Shown here piece after piece: positions 44,901-51,000 of a DNA stretch of 64,000 nt (the first letter of the stretch is position 1; each line of letters begins with the position of its first letter). Where the stretch lies: positions 1 to 64,000 of the forward strand of contig JASAND010011376.1 of the NCBI GenBank assembly GCA_030248195.1, given 5' to 3'. The notes beneath the pieces are model-generated. The model ran no database searches, had not been told where the DNA came from, and worked only from the letters and a program-made list of their open reading frames with translations. A program made the translations under genes and the position numbers. This DNA is from Trissonchulus latispiculum (Eukaryota; Nematoda; Enoplea; Enoplida; Ironidae).

Positions 44901-46704
44901 CACTTAGGGCTTTCATTTGGTACCAAATTTGACCACTTTTGAAAAATTTTATTTTTGACCACTTGACCCCCTACCCGATTTACCCTTCAAACGGCAAAGT
45001 GGAGCCAGTCCAGCAAAATGGGTGGGTCGGACGGCAAAACAGACTCCGGGAATGAGCTGGGCGCACCAGAAAACCTCTATGGACAAAGTTTTGAGAGGCC
45101 ATGTACAGTCCTATATAGTGTTCTTGTAAGTCGGTACCGACTTGACCCTCCCGACAGCAAAGTGGAACCAGCCCAGCAAAATGGGTGGGTCGGACGGCAA
45201 AACGGACACCGGAAATGAGCTGGGCGCACCAGAAAACCCCTATGGACAAAGTTTTGAGAGGCCATTTACAGTCCTATATGGTGTTCTTGTAAGTCGGTAC
45301 CGACTTGACCCTCTCGACAGCAAAGTGGAACCAGCCCAGCAAAATGGGTGGTTCGGACGGCAAAACGGACACCGGAAATGAGCTGGGCGCACCAGAAAAC
45401 CCCTATGGACAAAGTTTTGAGAGGCCATTTACAGTCCTATATGGTGTTATTGTAAGTCGGTATCGACTTGACCCTCTCGACAGCAAAGTGGAACCAGCCC
45501 AGCAATATGGGCGGGTCCGACGGTAAAACTACTTACGGGAATCAATTCGCCGTGCCAGAAAACCTTTGTATGAAAGAATTGAGCTTTCTAAGTTGAATAC
45601 ACAGCGAGAAATTTCGATTTTTCATTTTTCGAATTTTCACCATTTTTGACCGGCCACTGTGGTCGCATGGAAAGTGATAGAGAAACGAGACTTAGCTATT
45701 TAGTTAGTTCAATATATGTAGTTTCTGAATATAAAAAGAAATCGGCTCCAGCTCTTAACGTTCGAGCTGCGCAGCGACCACAAAAATGGTCACTTTTCGC
45801 TCTGAGCCGACTTTGCGGCGCCGCTGCGGCGCTGTGGCGCACCTGCGGCGCAAAAAAGTAGCGATTCTTAAATGGCGCATGGGGTACTACCAGACCCTAT
45901 ACCCCTTTAGGTCCGGCCTCCGCTGCAGATTACGTGAAAGAGGCGGAAAGTCAGGACAATACGACCATTAAATAGGAGAAACCGGAAAAAAGAAAAAAAC
46001 ATCGCCGCCATAACCGGTCCGGGGCGCAACTTTTTAACGGAAAGTGATACGGGGCTGAAACTTCGCACACATACTAAACTCGATGTGCTCTACAATTTGC
46101 GCATGAAATCTGCGCAGGATCTGCGCAGGATTTTGCGCAGGCTCTGCGCAGCTTATTTTACACTGTCTCCAGCCACTTTTCACACATATTATAGGGGTCG
46201 CTGCCGCGACCCCTATGATAGTTTATAGTTTTTAAGTAATTTTTAGTTTAAATTGTTTAGTATTAGTTTACAAGCTTAGAAATTTAGTTTTAAAATACAA
46301 AATAAAGAAGTGCTTAAGCTATTAAGGGATTCCCCTCGCTAAAAAAGCACTAAACACAATTCTCAGAACTTTTTTTAAAGAAGGGATTGGAAAAGAAAAA
46401 TTATATATTTGATGACGTCTTCAAATCAGACAAACAGATTATACGTATATATACATTTAACGCCCCCTCTGATTTCATCATCATTCATACGTACGTATAT
46501 ATGTACATATTATCCGGATGGGCTGCCTAAGCCTAACCTAGCACAAACCTACTTTAGGCCAGTAAGTCTGAATGGGACAACTGTGGCCAGGAATAGATTA
46601 AACTGATCCAGCGGTTTCCAGGCGGCCACACAGTCCGGATCCGAGCCTCGCAGTTTCGCCTCAATCTCTGGATCATCATTATCCTCATAGGTTTTCGCAG
46701 CCAA
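23789..46704 (-). CDS. TTC17: TTC17 orthologue, TPR-repeat adaptor (at least 23 exons)
   Basis: Twenty-three exons from 46704 down to 23789 encode about 1460 residues, longer than the roughly 1140 of vertebrate TTC17 because of low-complexity inserts. Three TPR blocks each carry an ALYWR motif: ALYWRMKG in exon 4, ALYWRAVG in exon 13 and ALYWRIKG in exon 21. Other family marks are SDPDC, PHCEQVFQLP, PPEHKGFE, STWL and the end NTFEPAKDRL. Splice phases agree at all junctions from exon 2 on. Exon 1 to exon 2 does not match in phase, and the signal-peptide exon was not found, so the N-terminus is incomplete. In vertebrates TTC17 has been linked to actin organisation and ciliogenesis and described as an ER-resident adaptor; its role here is inferred from orthology. 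Introns are crowded with mobile elements. Confidence 0.92.
24218..24361 (-). CDS. TTC17: TTC17 exon 22, TPR block 3 second motif
   Basis: DLALISLANVYHQAGFPHSA and VVVHFTLANIYAGM match vertebrate DVPLISLANILHNA and NHFTLGNVYVAM. 48 codons, phase 0 both ends. Confidence 0.95.
24690..24838 (-). CDS. TTC17: TTC17 exon 21, TPR block 3 first motif
   Basis: WVLTTVAALYWRIKGNAAMT then IQCLKHSLHFAPNPMK is very close to the vertebrate WVLSSMAALYWRVKG-to-APHQMK motif. Donor GTGTGT in phase 0. Confidence 0.95.
25250..25346 (-). CDS. TTC17: TTC17 exon 20
   Basis: AFEALSNGGKETVDDLGVRL then AVAMRPWLRTKK, like vertebrate QSLEQIGTRIAKVLEKN. Phase 0 in, 1 out (C completes a leucine codon with TA from exon 21). 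Confidence 0.88.
25714..25879 (-). CDS. TTC17: TTC17 exon 19
   Basis: HLDFQEDIAAFDGELPVCPA then GVGSMWTMDHLRAYQYRNDL: the cysteine leader of TPR block 3, matching vertebrate LCNGNLPTSMHTLDHLHGV. Donor GAT before GTACGT. Confidence 0.9.
26199..26494 (-). CDS. TTC17: TTC17 exon 18
   Basis: Ends VPASSVECTFWKSKIRLDQP then TSTWLSISAKGI, matching the vertebrate PSPDECLKLRWVEL-to-STWLAVSSKNI segment. Phase 2 out, completing serine with exon 19. Confidence 0.9.
26495..27754 (-). other. TTC17 intron 17 with G-tract repeats
   Basis: A 1.26-kb intron. A degenerate G-tract element starts CTGGCTTATTTTTTAG at 26553 and contains long G runs near 26638 and 26702. It is followed by a complete related element (26893-27194). 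The rest is AT-rich intron. Confidence 0.6.
26893..27194. mobile_element. G-tract MITE, CTGGCTTTTTCC family, copy 1
   Basis: The ends CTGGCCTTTTCCTA and TAGGAAAAAGCCAA are imperfect inverted repeats; flanks TCAAT and CCAAT could be a diverged 5-bp duplication. The interior has C runs at both ends and a middle with AAAATAGGGTTTTGATGGG. It aligns along its length with the copies at 36939 and 41990. Confidence 0.75.
27755..28155 (-). CDS. TTC17: TTC17 exon 17, His/Gln-rich and acidic insert
   Basis: 133 codons plus two bases. It contains HHHHHQQHQHQ, then an acidic stretch (GDDEVDLELILVDES) and a helical end ERQRQEVLAMAAQAAAKEKE. Phase 1 in and 0 out, matching neighbours. Low-complexity insert with little conservation expected. 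Confidence 0.78.
28412..28752. mobile_element. G-tract MITE, CTGGGCTTATTCT family, copy 1
   Basis: The ends CTGGGCTTATTCTAG and GGAGAATAAGCCCAG are inverted repeats; flanks GTCAG and GTTAG may be a 5-bp duplication with one change. Long G runs occur near both ends, with AAACATGCTAAAAATTGCG and GAAGCCGGAAAATTTTT inside. It lies within TTC17 intron 16, ending 12 bp from the splice donor. Confidence 0.8.
28765..29092 (-). CDS. TTC17: TTC17 exon 16, Ser/Thr/Lys-rich insert
   Basis: Starts EDGQEHCYLEER, then low-complexity Pro/Gly, Ser and Thr/Lys stretches, ending GTVY. Phase 0 in, 1 out. A G-tract element ends only 12 bp inside the following intron (28752) and another begins 60 bp before the acceptor (29153). 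Confidence 0.75.
29175..31321. mobile_element. CAGGGCTGCCGCG element nested in a G-tract element
   Basis: The ends CAGGGCTGCCGCG and CGCGGCAGCCCTG are perfect inverted repeats, followed inward by GGAAATAAAAGGAATTTT-type purine runs on both sides. AAATTT flanks both ends. Removing the insert and one AAATTT restores the sequence found intact in the sister copy near 28422-28438, so the borders are well supported. No transposase frame. CAGGG ends suggest hAT, but the duplication reads as 6 bp. Confidence 0.75.
29421..29715. mobile_element. hAT-like MITE with 8-bp TSD, third nesting level
   Basis: The ends CAGTGGTGGCGCC and GGCGCCGCTGCTA are imperfect inverted repeats with identical 8-bp flanks GACGCGTT (29413-29420 and 29716-29723). 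G runs near the left end, C runs towards the right. It sits inside the 29175-31321 element. Confidence 0.88.
32213..32302 (-). CDS. TTC17: TTC17 exon 15
   Basis: 30 codons: SQPERPPLSYCDDGPRFFC. Bounded by TATTGTAG and GTTAGT, phase 0 both ends. Directly downstream in the transcript is a 3.1-kb intron containing nested transposons. Confidence 0.8.
32488..32634 (-). CDS. TTC17: TTC17 exon 14, TPR block 2 last motif
   Basis: SHFLLGWLLALKGNWTGADH with HAVHLDPDY and ending SIRCRKR matches the vertebrate LGNAYLALKN-to-LKLIRC segment. Phase 0 both ends. Confidence 0.92.
32915..33238 (-). CDS. TTC17: TTC17 exon 13, TPR block 2 with glycine-rich loop
   Basis: RWLLLNLAALYWRAVGQPAE opens the block. 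A Gly/Ser/Pro-rich insert beginning LGGGGGASS sits between this helix pair and DLPLVQLSWLVYRVGDRLDD. In vertebrates the two motifs are nearly adjacent, so the loop is a lineage-specific insertion. Phase 0 both ends. Confidence 0.92.
33724..33801 (-). CDS. TTC17: TTC17 exon 12
   Basis: 26 codons, phase 0 both ends: ILLDLAMSPSDSLSEVGQRI followed by NTLLTY, the helical lead-in to TPR block 2. Donor GTAAGC, acceptor TTTTCAG. Confidence 0.85.
34162..34480 (-). CDS. TTC17: TTC17 exon 11, proline/glycine-rich linker
   Basis: IRKLMNEYLNLNP continues the PPEHKGFE motif. A long Pro/Gly/Ser linker follows, then ACCDHLLGVQRIKSDSQQH, the cysteine leader of the second TPR block. Ends GAG before GTATAC. 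Confidence 0.85.
34882..35168 (-). CDS. TTC17: TTC17 exon 10
   Basis: Ends HIPPEHKGF, matching the vertebrate PPENKGLR motif. The donor is GA followed by GTAGGT, which removes an in-frame TAG. Gly/Pro-rich middle. Phase 0 in, 2 out. Confidence 0.85.
35527..35899. mobile_element. G-tract MITE with CAGGGTATTTTTTA ends
   Basis: The left end CAGGGTATTTTTTAGGG and right end GGTAAAAAAACCCTG are inverted copies flanked by AGAGT on both sides (35522-35526 and 35900-35904), a 5-bp duplication. The interior has G runs, GCTAAAAATTGG and a CCGGGAAGCCGG core. It is inside TTC17 intron 9. Confidence 0.75.
35987..36289 (-). CDS. TTC17: TTC17 exon 9, acidic insert
   Basis: 101 codons, phase 0 both ends. 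It contains PDWEILDPDTFMEFYGEETG followed by seven aspartates coded by a (CAT)n tract on the plus strand (about 36083-36106). The open frame and matching phases support it as coding; conservation is weak outside short motifs. Confidence 0.8.
36533..36717 (-). CDS. TTC17: TTC17 exon 8
   Basis: RTCEWRGAPKALSLDCEVSN then LEDYMSARQDYLS aligns with the vertebrate HCQWDQPVRYH-to-VDYV segment. Starts with two bases of a split glycine codon and ends GAG before GTTTGT. Confidence 0.82.
36939..37307. mobile_element. G-tract MITE, CTGGCTTTTTCC family, copy 2
   Basis: The ends CTGGCTTTTTCCTACAG and CACAGGAAAAAGCCAG are inverted repeats flanked by perfect ACTGT duplications (36934-36938 and 37308-37312). 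Long G and C runs occur on both sides. It lies in TTC17 intron 7. Confidence 0.85.
37461..37618 (-). CDS. TTC17: TTC17 exon 7
   Basis: A charged helical linker after TPR block 1 (MEDYEELLVKIHRH, RLRYDHFLSRPIP), corresponding to the vertebrate coiled-coil-like segment with DHYLRQQ. Phases 2 in and 1 out, matching both neighbours. Confidence 0.85.
37855..37994 (-). CDS. TTC17: TTC17 exon 6, TPR block 1 third motif
   Basis: NRSVELLDRLLLLDPFYPMA followed by AVMCHLKLERAFLMQQ. Starts after CTTTTCAG in phase 0 and ends in phase 2 before GTATAG. A 2.8-kb intron holding a LINE fragment and two inverted-repeat elements separates it from exon 5. Confidence 0.9.
38178..38715. mobile_element. Tc1/mariner-like MITE with TA duplication
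   Basis: The ends CAGTCCCGGCTGAAAGTAAC and GTTAGTTTCAGCCGGGACTG are inverted copies with one mismatch, flanked by TA. Subterminal TTCGCGAGCAATTCGCGAG motifs are also inverted. TA duplication and CAGT ends fit Tc1/mariner-type MITEs. Non-coding. Confidence 0.82.
39005..40138 (-). mobile_element. 5'-truncated Jockey/CR1-type LINE
   Basis: An uninterrupted minus-strand frame (39025 to about 40138) encodes the C-terminal two-thirds of a reverse transcriptase. Motif A is DLMRAFDTVCHSKLL, motif B is SGVPQGSVLGPILFLIYIND and motif C is LFADDAKIF with the catalytic aspartates. The thumb and C-terminal region follow, including FVTYVRPILEYCTQIWSP and HNSLSIRPKR. The endonuclease and 5' part are absent. 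The extra N-terminal residues of the open frame (to 40233) come from the neighbouring palindromic element. The frame has no stop or shift, so insertion is fairly recent. Confidence 0.88.
40192..40611. mobile_element. Long palindromic element next to the LINE
   Basis: The left arm begins AAGAGTATGTACATAATGAT and the right arm ends ATCATTATGTACTCTT. The arms match for over 100 bp, including ACTATGCTATGCGCGCTATC and its inverse, around a loop of about 150 bp. One arm abuts the truncated LINE. Similar terminal sequence occurs near 9705-9740. Non-coding. Confidence 0.7.
40840..40987 (-). CDS. TTC17: TTC17 exon 5, TPR block 1 second motif
   Basis: LPMQNLGLVLHASNFSEDAA and the following AVLETAISVN form the second TPR of block 1. 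The first base completes an arginine codon from exon 4; the donor is GTACGT in phase 0. Confidence 0.92.
40988..41816 (-). other. TTC17 intron 4
   Basis: 0.83 kb with a 12-base G run at about 41041 and a C-rich patch near 41200 that look like a degenerate G-tract element. Nothing else recognised. Confidence 0.5.
41817..41926 (-). CDS. TTC17: TTC17 exon 4, TPR block 1 first motif
   Basis: SWLLHHLSALYWRMKG followed by EAIGCARISLHFAP is a clear TPR helix pair. Phase 0 start after TTTTTAG, phase 2 end before GTTAGA. Confidence 0.92.
41990..42313. mobile_element. G-tract MITE, CTGGCTTTTTCC family, copy 3
   Basis: The ends CTGGCTTTTTCGTAC and CTAGGAAAAAGCCAG are inverted copies flanked by perfect TTTGG duplications (41985-41989 and 42314-42318). 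The interior shares AAATACGGTTTTGAGGG, TTCCGGCTTCGCCGG and TTTTTAGCTCAAC with the other copies. It is within TTC17 intron 3. Confidence 0.85.
42445..42579 (-). CDS. TTC17: TTC17 exon 3
   Basis: 45 codons, phase 0 at both ends. SVQKREHLRMGPDESLLETF then GHALAIGLKK matches the vertebrate GVQERVNL-to-HEGLQKN segment before the first TPR. Confidence 0.88.
42633..42881. mobile_element. TA-flanked MITE with long inverted ends
   Basis: The ends CAGTACATTTCATGAAATCC and GGATTTCATGAAATGTACTG are perfect inverted repeats, flanked by TA; pairing continues inward through GGTGGCGTAATTTCCAAATT. Repeated TTGGCGAAAA motifs lie inside. Fits a Tc1/mariner-type MITE in TTC17 intron 2. Confidence 0.85.
43021..43042. 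repeat. (CA)n microsatellite
   Basis: Eleven tandem CA/AC units in TTC17 intron 2. Confidence 0.95.
43136..43221 (-). CDS. TTC17: TTC17 exon 2
   Basis: Contains PHCEQVFQLPISMYSFDHMD, the cysteine-leader motif that opens the first TPR block. It starts after CTTTCAG with two bases of a split codon and ends at GAT before GTAAGT (phase 0). Confidence 0.88.
43506..44680. mobile_element. Foldback transposon FB2, inserted in satellite A
   Basis: The ends GGTAACATTC and GAAGACACC correspond to those of FB1 in inverse orientation, and both ends carry ATTGCCGAGAA tandem repeats (43514-43620 and 44518-44670). Satellite A sequence continues on both sides (CCCAAAATCGCCTAAGTCCC on the left and again at 44810). 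Flanks CCCCACCCG and CCCCACCCC fit a 9-bp duplication with one difference. About 1175 bp, non-coding. Confidence 0.78.
44681..44960. repeat. Satellite A, about 142-147 bp monomer (L array)
   Basis: Nearly two further monomers with TCTATGACAAAAGTTG, TTGACCACTTTTGAAAA and CAAAATCGCCTAAGTCCCC. An inverted array of the same monomer is at 52590-53300. Confidence 0.8.
44990..45540. repeat. Satellite B, 163-bp monomer (L array)
   Basis: About 3.5 monomers. GGAACCAGCC recurs at 45164, 45327 and 45490, exactly 163 bp apart, and a diverged start is at 45001. GAGCTGGGCGCACCAGAAAA is near-invariant. The open frames in both directions result from the repeat and are not genes. Inverted copies are at 52190-52600. 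Confidence 0.9.
46191..46216. repeat. Terminal hairpin of copy L
   Basis: A perfect 11-bp stem, ATAGGGGTCGC with GCGACCCCTAT, around TGCC. The counterpart at 51509-51534 has the same stem with a different 4-base loop. Confidence 0.85.
46553..46704 (-). CDS. TTC17: TTC17 exon 1 of those found
   Basis: Encodes LAAKTYEDNDDPEIEAKLRG then SDPDCVAAWKPLD, matching the conserved DPDC region near the vertebrate N-terminus. The acceptor is TTTTCCAG in phase 0. The best donor is GTAGGT, two bases into a codon and just before an in-frame TAG. The next found exon expects a one-base overhang, so a small exon is missing or this boundary is wrong. A 20-base candidate (46507-46526) would repair the phase but needs a 26-base intron, which is doubtful. 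Confidence 0.75.
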
Positions 46705-46812
46705 CTGGAAAACGAAGAAAAAATTCAAAGAAAACAAAAATACTACCACCCAACCCAAGTACGTATATACATACATTTACGTATCTGTGGAATGAATTTA
46801 CACAGTATATAT

Positions 46813-47929
46813 TAGTGATGTGCGCCGGAGCTCCGCTCCGACGGAGCTCAGGAGCGGAGCTCCGATTTTCGGTGCTCCGGAGCTCCGGAGCTCCGGGTAC
46901 CCGGAGCAACCATTTTCAAGCTTTGAAGCCTGTCTGTTGTTCATAAGTTGGGTAATGAAGTAATGAAGCAATATTTGAACACTTTAACGATTTCTTGCTG
47001 TAGTCTCACGGGCAGCGCGTAAGAACTGTAATTATATAATTAGTGTTCGTATTATTTTTAATTTTTATATTTTCTCAAGACTGCTGTATGATTCGTTTCT
47101 GGAGACAACTTTTCCAACTTGTCCAGATGATAAAATTGAAATATGTCTAATTCTTAACTATGACCTAAGAATTGTTTCCATAAAAGTTTTTAATTAATTG
47201 CAATTAATTAATCCATCAATTATTCTATCTTATCTATTATCAATTCTCCAATAGAATCTATTCTTCTACGTAACTTTCAAGGCCTACAAATGTTTTCTTT
47301 GCTTTCTTCTCTCTCATCTTTTCGAATATTTTTCAGATAGAATTTCTCGTTCAAATTTATTTTATGATTATATACATATATACTTTATTGAAAGTTAAGC
47401 AGTGGATATATAAAAGCAAATTTGCTCCACATTGCTAAATCCGCAATAATTCATTCATTATGGATTTGAAAAATTTGTTTTAGACGAAATTCTCGCAACG
47501 AATTTTATGGAGTCCTAAACTTAAACTTAGCTAGCAAATCTTGAAATAGTGAAACATAACTGAACGGCAGTGCAAACTAACACAGGCTTTTATACAAACG
47601 CAACAGAACGCTTTAATCAAACAGCCATAAATTCTGTGCAAATTTGTCAAAATCTCAACTCATTTCAGATCAAAAAGACAGGTTAGCAAATAGAACAAAT
47701 GTGTATAGCAAAGGCATCAGTTTCAGAACTTAAAAATGTGAAGCGATAGAAGCAAACAGTGAGTAGGCTTGCTTTTCATTGCAAAAATAATTGTCTTAGC
47801 TTAAACCAAAATTTTTCCATTTTTAACCTCCACAGACGTCGGAGCTCCGCGGAGCTCCGGAGCTCTGGTGCTCCGATAGCCCGCTCCGGCCGGAGCTCCG
47901 GAGCGGGCAAATGTTTCAGCGCACATATA
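46813..47929. mobile_element. hAT-like element with GGAGCTCC-rich ends and 8-bp TSD
   Basis: The ends TAGTGATGTGCGC and GCGCACATATA are imperfect inverted repeats with perfect GTATATAT flanks (46805-46812 and 47930-47937). Subterminal DNA on both sides is packed with the palindromes GGAGCTCC and CCGGAGCTCCGG. No transposase frame in 1117 bp. It sits just upstream of TTC17 exon 1 and abuts the (TA)n tract before the RTE element. Confidence 0.82.
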
Positions 47930-47989
<60 letters not shown>

Positions 47990-48010
47990 ATATACCTATA
48001 TATATATATA
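47930..48010. repeat. (TA)n microsatellite at the LINE 5' edge
   Basis: A nearly pure TA run interrupted by TACCTATATACC. A similar TA run follows the RTE ORF at 51477-51501, so the LINE appears inserted in, or to have generated, this tract. Confidence 0.85.
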
Positions 48011-51000
48011 CGACCTCCAGATATGGAGGCCAGCTGCGAGATAAGCGGGCTTTGCCTGACGAATAAGCAGTCGCGGACCAACAGCGGCATCATAACGAGG
48101 TTGTGGTCGGGTTTCCAAGTGGCGTTGGTCTCCTTACAAAATGCTACATTAACTGATGACTGTGATGCGACGAGGCGGGTATTGGCCGCCTCTAAATAGG
48201 CCATGCTCCCAGCTATGGGTTAAATAGTGAAACCCAGCTGCAAGCGACTGTCCAGCATCTGGCGGCTCACTGGTGGGGCTCCCACTGCGTCTGTTGGCAA
48301 CCAGCGGCAAGGAGTCTCTTATCTTGGACTCCGGAACTGGAGACCCGGATGTCCTATTATCTCCACGAATCTTTTGCTATGGATCTTTCAAGTCAGGTAT
48401 TTCAGACAAATGCTACTGCGTTCTGGAAAGACGACGCGCACGGTGCCCCCGCGAACCGTGTGGAAAGTATGCGAGCGGGTCATAAACTTAATGTCGCAAA
48501 ATCGGAAATTAGGTTTGCTGCATGGAATGTACGCACACTACTTAAGTGTGGCTACAAGGAACTTCTCGTTGACTCACTGCTTGATAAAAAGATCGATATT
48601 GCATGTTTGTCGGAACACCGCATACAATCCAGTGGCACCATTGATCTAGAACCCTCGGATGGTAATTCAAGAAAGGGCGGGTACAGGATGTTCTTTTCGG
48701 GAACGGATGGAGAACTCAATAAAGGTGCCCTGGGAGTTGGTTTCGCTGTGGCCAAGAATCTCATTGCATCAGTTATAGAATTTGTACCCCATACCCCACG
48801 CATCGCCTCCCTACGTATTAGAGCTCGGCCAATCAACATCTCACTTGTCTCCATTTATGCCCCTACTGACTCTGCTCCAGCTACTGAGAAAGATGAATTC
48901 TATAATGCATTGGCAGACGTCATCGCTTCACTCCATCAACAGGACAGCATACTTATCGCTGGAGACTTTAATGCACAGTTGGGCCACCGCCTTCAGGGAG
49001 AGCAGTGCATTGGCCCCTTCTCTCTTGGGTCAAGAACTGACAATGGCGTCAGACTTCTCTCCTTTGCTGAATTGTTTTCTTTCTTTTTGTGCAGCACTGG
49101 TTATAAGCACCGCCAACGCCACTTAACGACGTGGGCTAGTCCCGGCCACTGCAACTTCTATCAACTGGATCATGTGCTGATTAGTCACAGATGGCGAAGT
49201 GCTGTGAACGACTGTCGATCGTATTGGGGGAATGTTCTTCCCTCCGATCATGCAATGGTCGTTTTCAGAGTAAGACTTAAGCTTACAGCACACAGAAACG
49301 TTTCTAGAGAAATGCCGCCGAACTCGGCCTCACTTAAACTCCCTGAAGTCTGTGATCGCTTTCAAATCAATCTTCGCAACCGATTCAGTGCATTGGGAGA
49401 TACTGACGTTACCGGCCAGCGACAAGATGTGCAGGTTGCCTGGGATAAGTTTGCCAGCGCTGTCACTTCCGAACTTCGATCTCTACCTCGAAGGCCACGC
49501 AAGCGCGTTCGGTGGGTAACCGACACGTCCATAACTATAGCAAAGAGCTTAACGTCTGCAGCCAAGGAGAACCGACCCATTCTAAAGAAACGTCTGGACT
49601 GCAGCCTTCAAAACGACCTGGATGAGCAGTGGAAGCAAGCGGCAGCTGAGTTGAATCGCTGTGTTGGTGTTCACGACTATGGCAAGCTTTTCGACAAAAT
49701 TAGACGGTTATCGAAATCAAAATATCGACTAGACTGTCCCATTCGAAGCGCTAATGGGGAGTTGATTCCCAACCCCGAAGAACAAGTCAACCGATGGAGA
49801 GAGTACTTCAACAACTTGTTAAATGCTGACCCTCCACAGAATCCTCTCGAAGTCGAAGATTTGCCATATAAAGGGGAGTACGATGGAAGAGACCACTCCT
49901 TGCCTCCCAGCCGAGAAGAAATCATTGCAGTTGTGAAGTCTTTGAAGTACAACAAAGCTGCTGGAATAGATGGAATTCCACCGGAAGCCTTTCTAGCAGG
50001 AGGCGATGTAATGATTGATTGTCTGCTGGAACTTTTCAGGCTAATCTGGCATTATGAGGCCATACCCGAATGTTGGAAAACAGCTGTTATTGCTCCCATT
50101 CACAAAAAAGGAGATCGCAGCAACTGCAGCAATTATAGAGGTATCTCCTTGCTCTGCATTGCCCTGAAGCTGTTCGAAGCTGTGGTGCTTAATCGATTTC
50201 GAAGAAGGTCAAACGAACTAACTAGAGAGAATCAGGCTGGTTTTCGTCCAGGCAGAGGTTGTGTTGATCAGATCTTTACACTGCGTCAAATTCTGCAGCG
50301 GCGGCACGAATTCCGAAAGCCAACTGTTGCGGTCTTCGTTGATTTTAATGCTGCATTTGACTCTATCGATCGATCATCCCTCCTCTCTATCATGACCTCT
50401 GAAGGCGTGCCGGCTAAACTAGTCAGGCTAATAGAGACACTCTACTCCGATACTAAGTGTAGGATGCGAGCCAGCAATCAGTTATCCAACCCGTTTAGTG
50501 TCAAAACCTTGGTGCTTCAAGGCTCTGTATTGTCGCCATCACTTTTTAATTATATGGTAGATTGGGTTATGTCAACCGCTCTATTACCAACAGACGGAGT
50601 GGAGACGGATGAACACTTCCGGATCGCTGACCTTGACTACGCAGACGACATTGTTGTATTCGCTGAGTCAGCTCAGCATATGCAGGACACCATTTCGCGA
50701 ATCGCATCTGCCTCTGCAAAGGTTGGTCTGGTCATTAATACCGCCAAAACGAAGGTAATGTCTTGTTGCTGCCTTAACCCGCCTGTTATATCTCTGTATG
50801 GTTCAGCCCTGGAAGTGGTTAATGAATTCTCTTATCTCGGATCTGTTGTCACTGCTTCCGGTGACATAGGTTCTGAAATCGGGAATAGAATTTCGAAGGC
50901 ATCGCGTGCTTTTGCATCATTTAACAAATGTCTTTGGGCAAAACCATCCGTTAGTTTGGAGACTAAGCTTGCTGTATTTGATGCAGCGATTATGCCTACC

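Larger units (their letters stand above)
43390..46220. mobile_element. Satellite-bearing hairpin-ended element, copy L
   Basis: In order: satellite A (43390-43503, interrupted, then 44681-44960), satellite B (about 44990-45540), about 680 bp of single-copy DNA, TGCGCA repeats (about 46105-46160) and a terminal hairpin, ATAGGGGTCGC-TGCC-GCGACCCCTAT, at 46191-46216. The same modules occur inverted at 51505-53300, and homology stops four bases after the hairpin (GATA) in both copies. Tandem repeats plus a hairpin close to one end recall Helentron-associated HINE/DINE-1 elements. No replication or helicase frame is present. The family assignment is a hypothesis; the repeat relation is directly visible. 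Confidence 0.65.
43222..46552 (-). other. TTC17 intron 1 with satellite-bearing element
   Basis: A 3.3-kb intron occupied almost entirely by a satellite-bearing element and an inserted Foldback transposon. A small TTC17 exon may be hidden here, because the flanking exon phases disagree. Confidence 0.6.

Noticed and set aside
44980..45526. Repeated frames with SDGKTDTGNELGAPENPYGQ
   Set aside because: They are translations of the 163-bp satellite. Length 163 is not a multiple of three, so the repeats shift frame, and the inverse strand is equally open.
48227..48649. 140-codon frame overlapping the start of the RTE ORF
   Set aside because: It is in a different frame from the endonuclease domain and shows no retroelement ORF1 motif.
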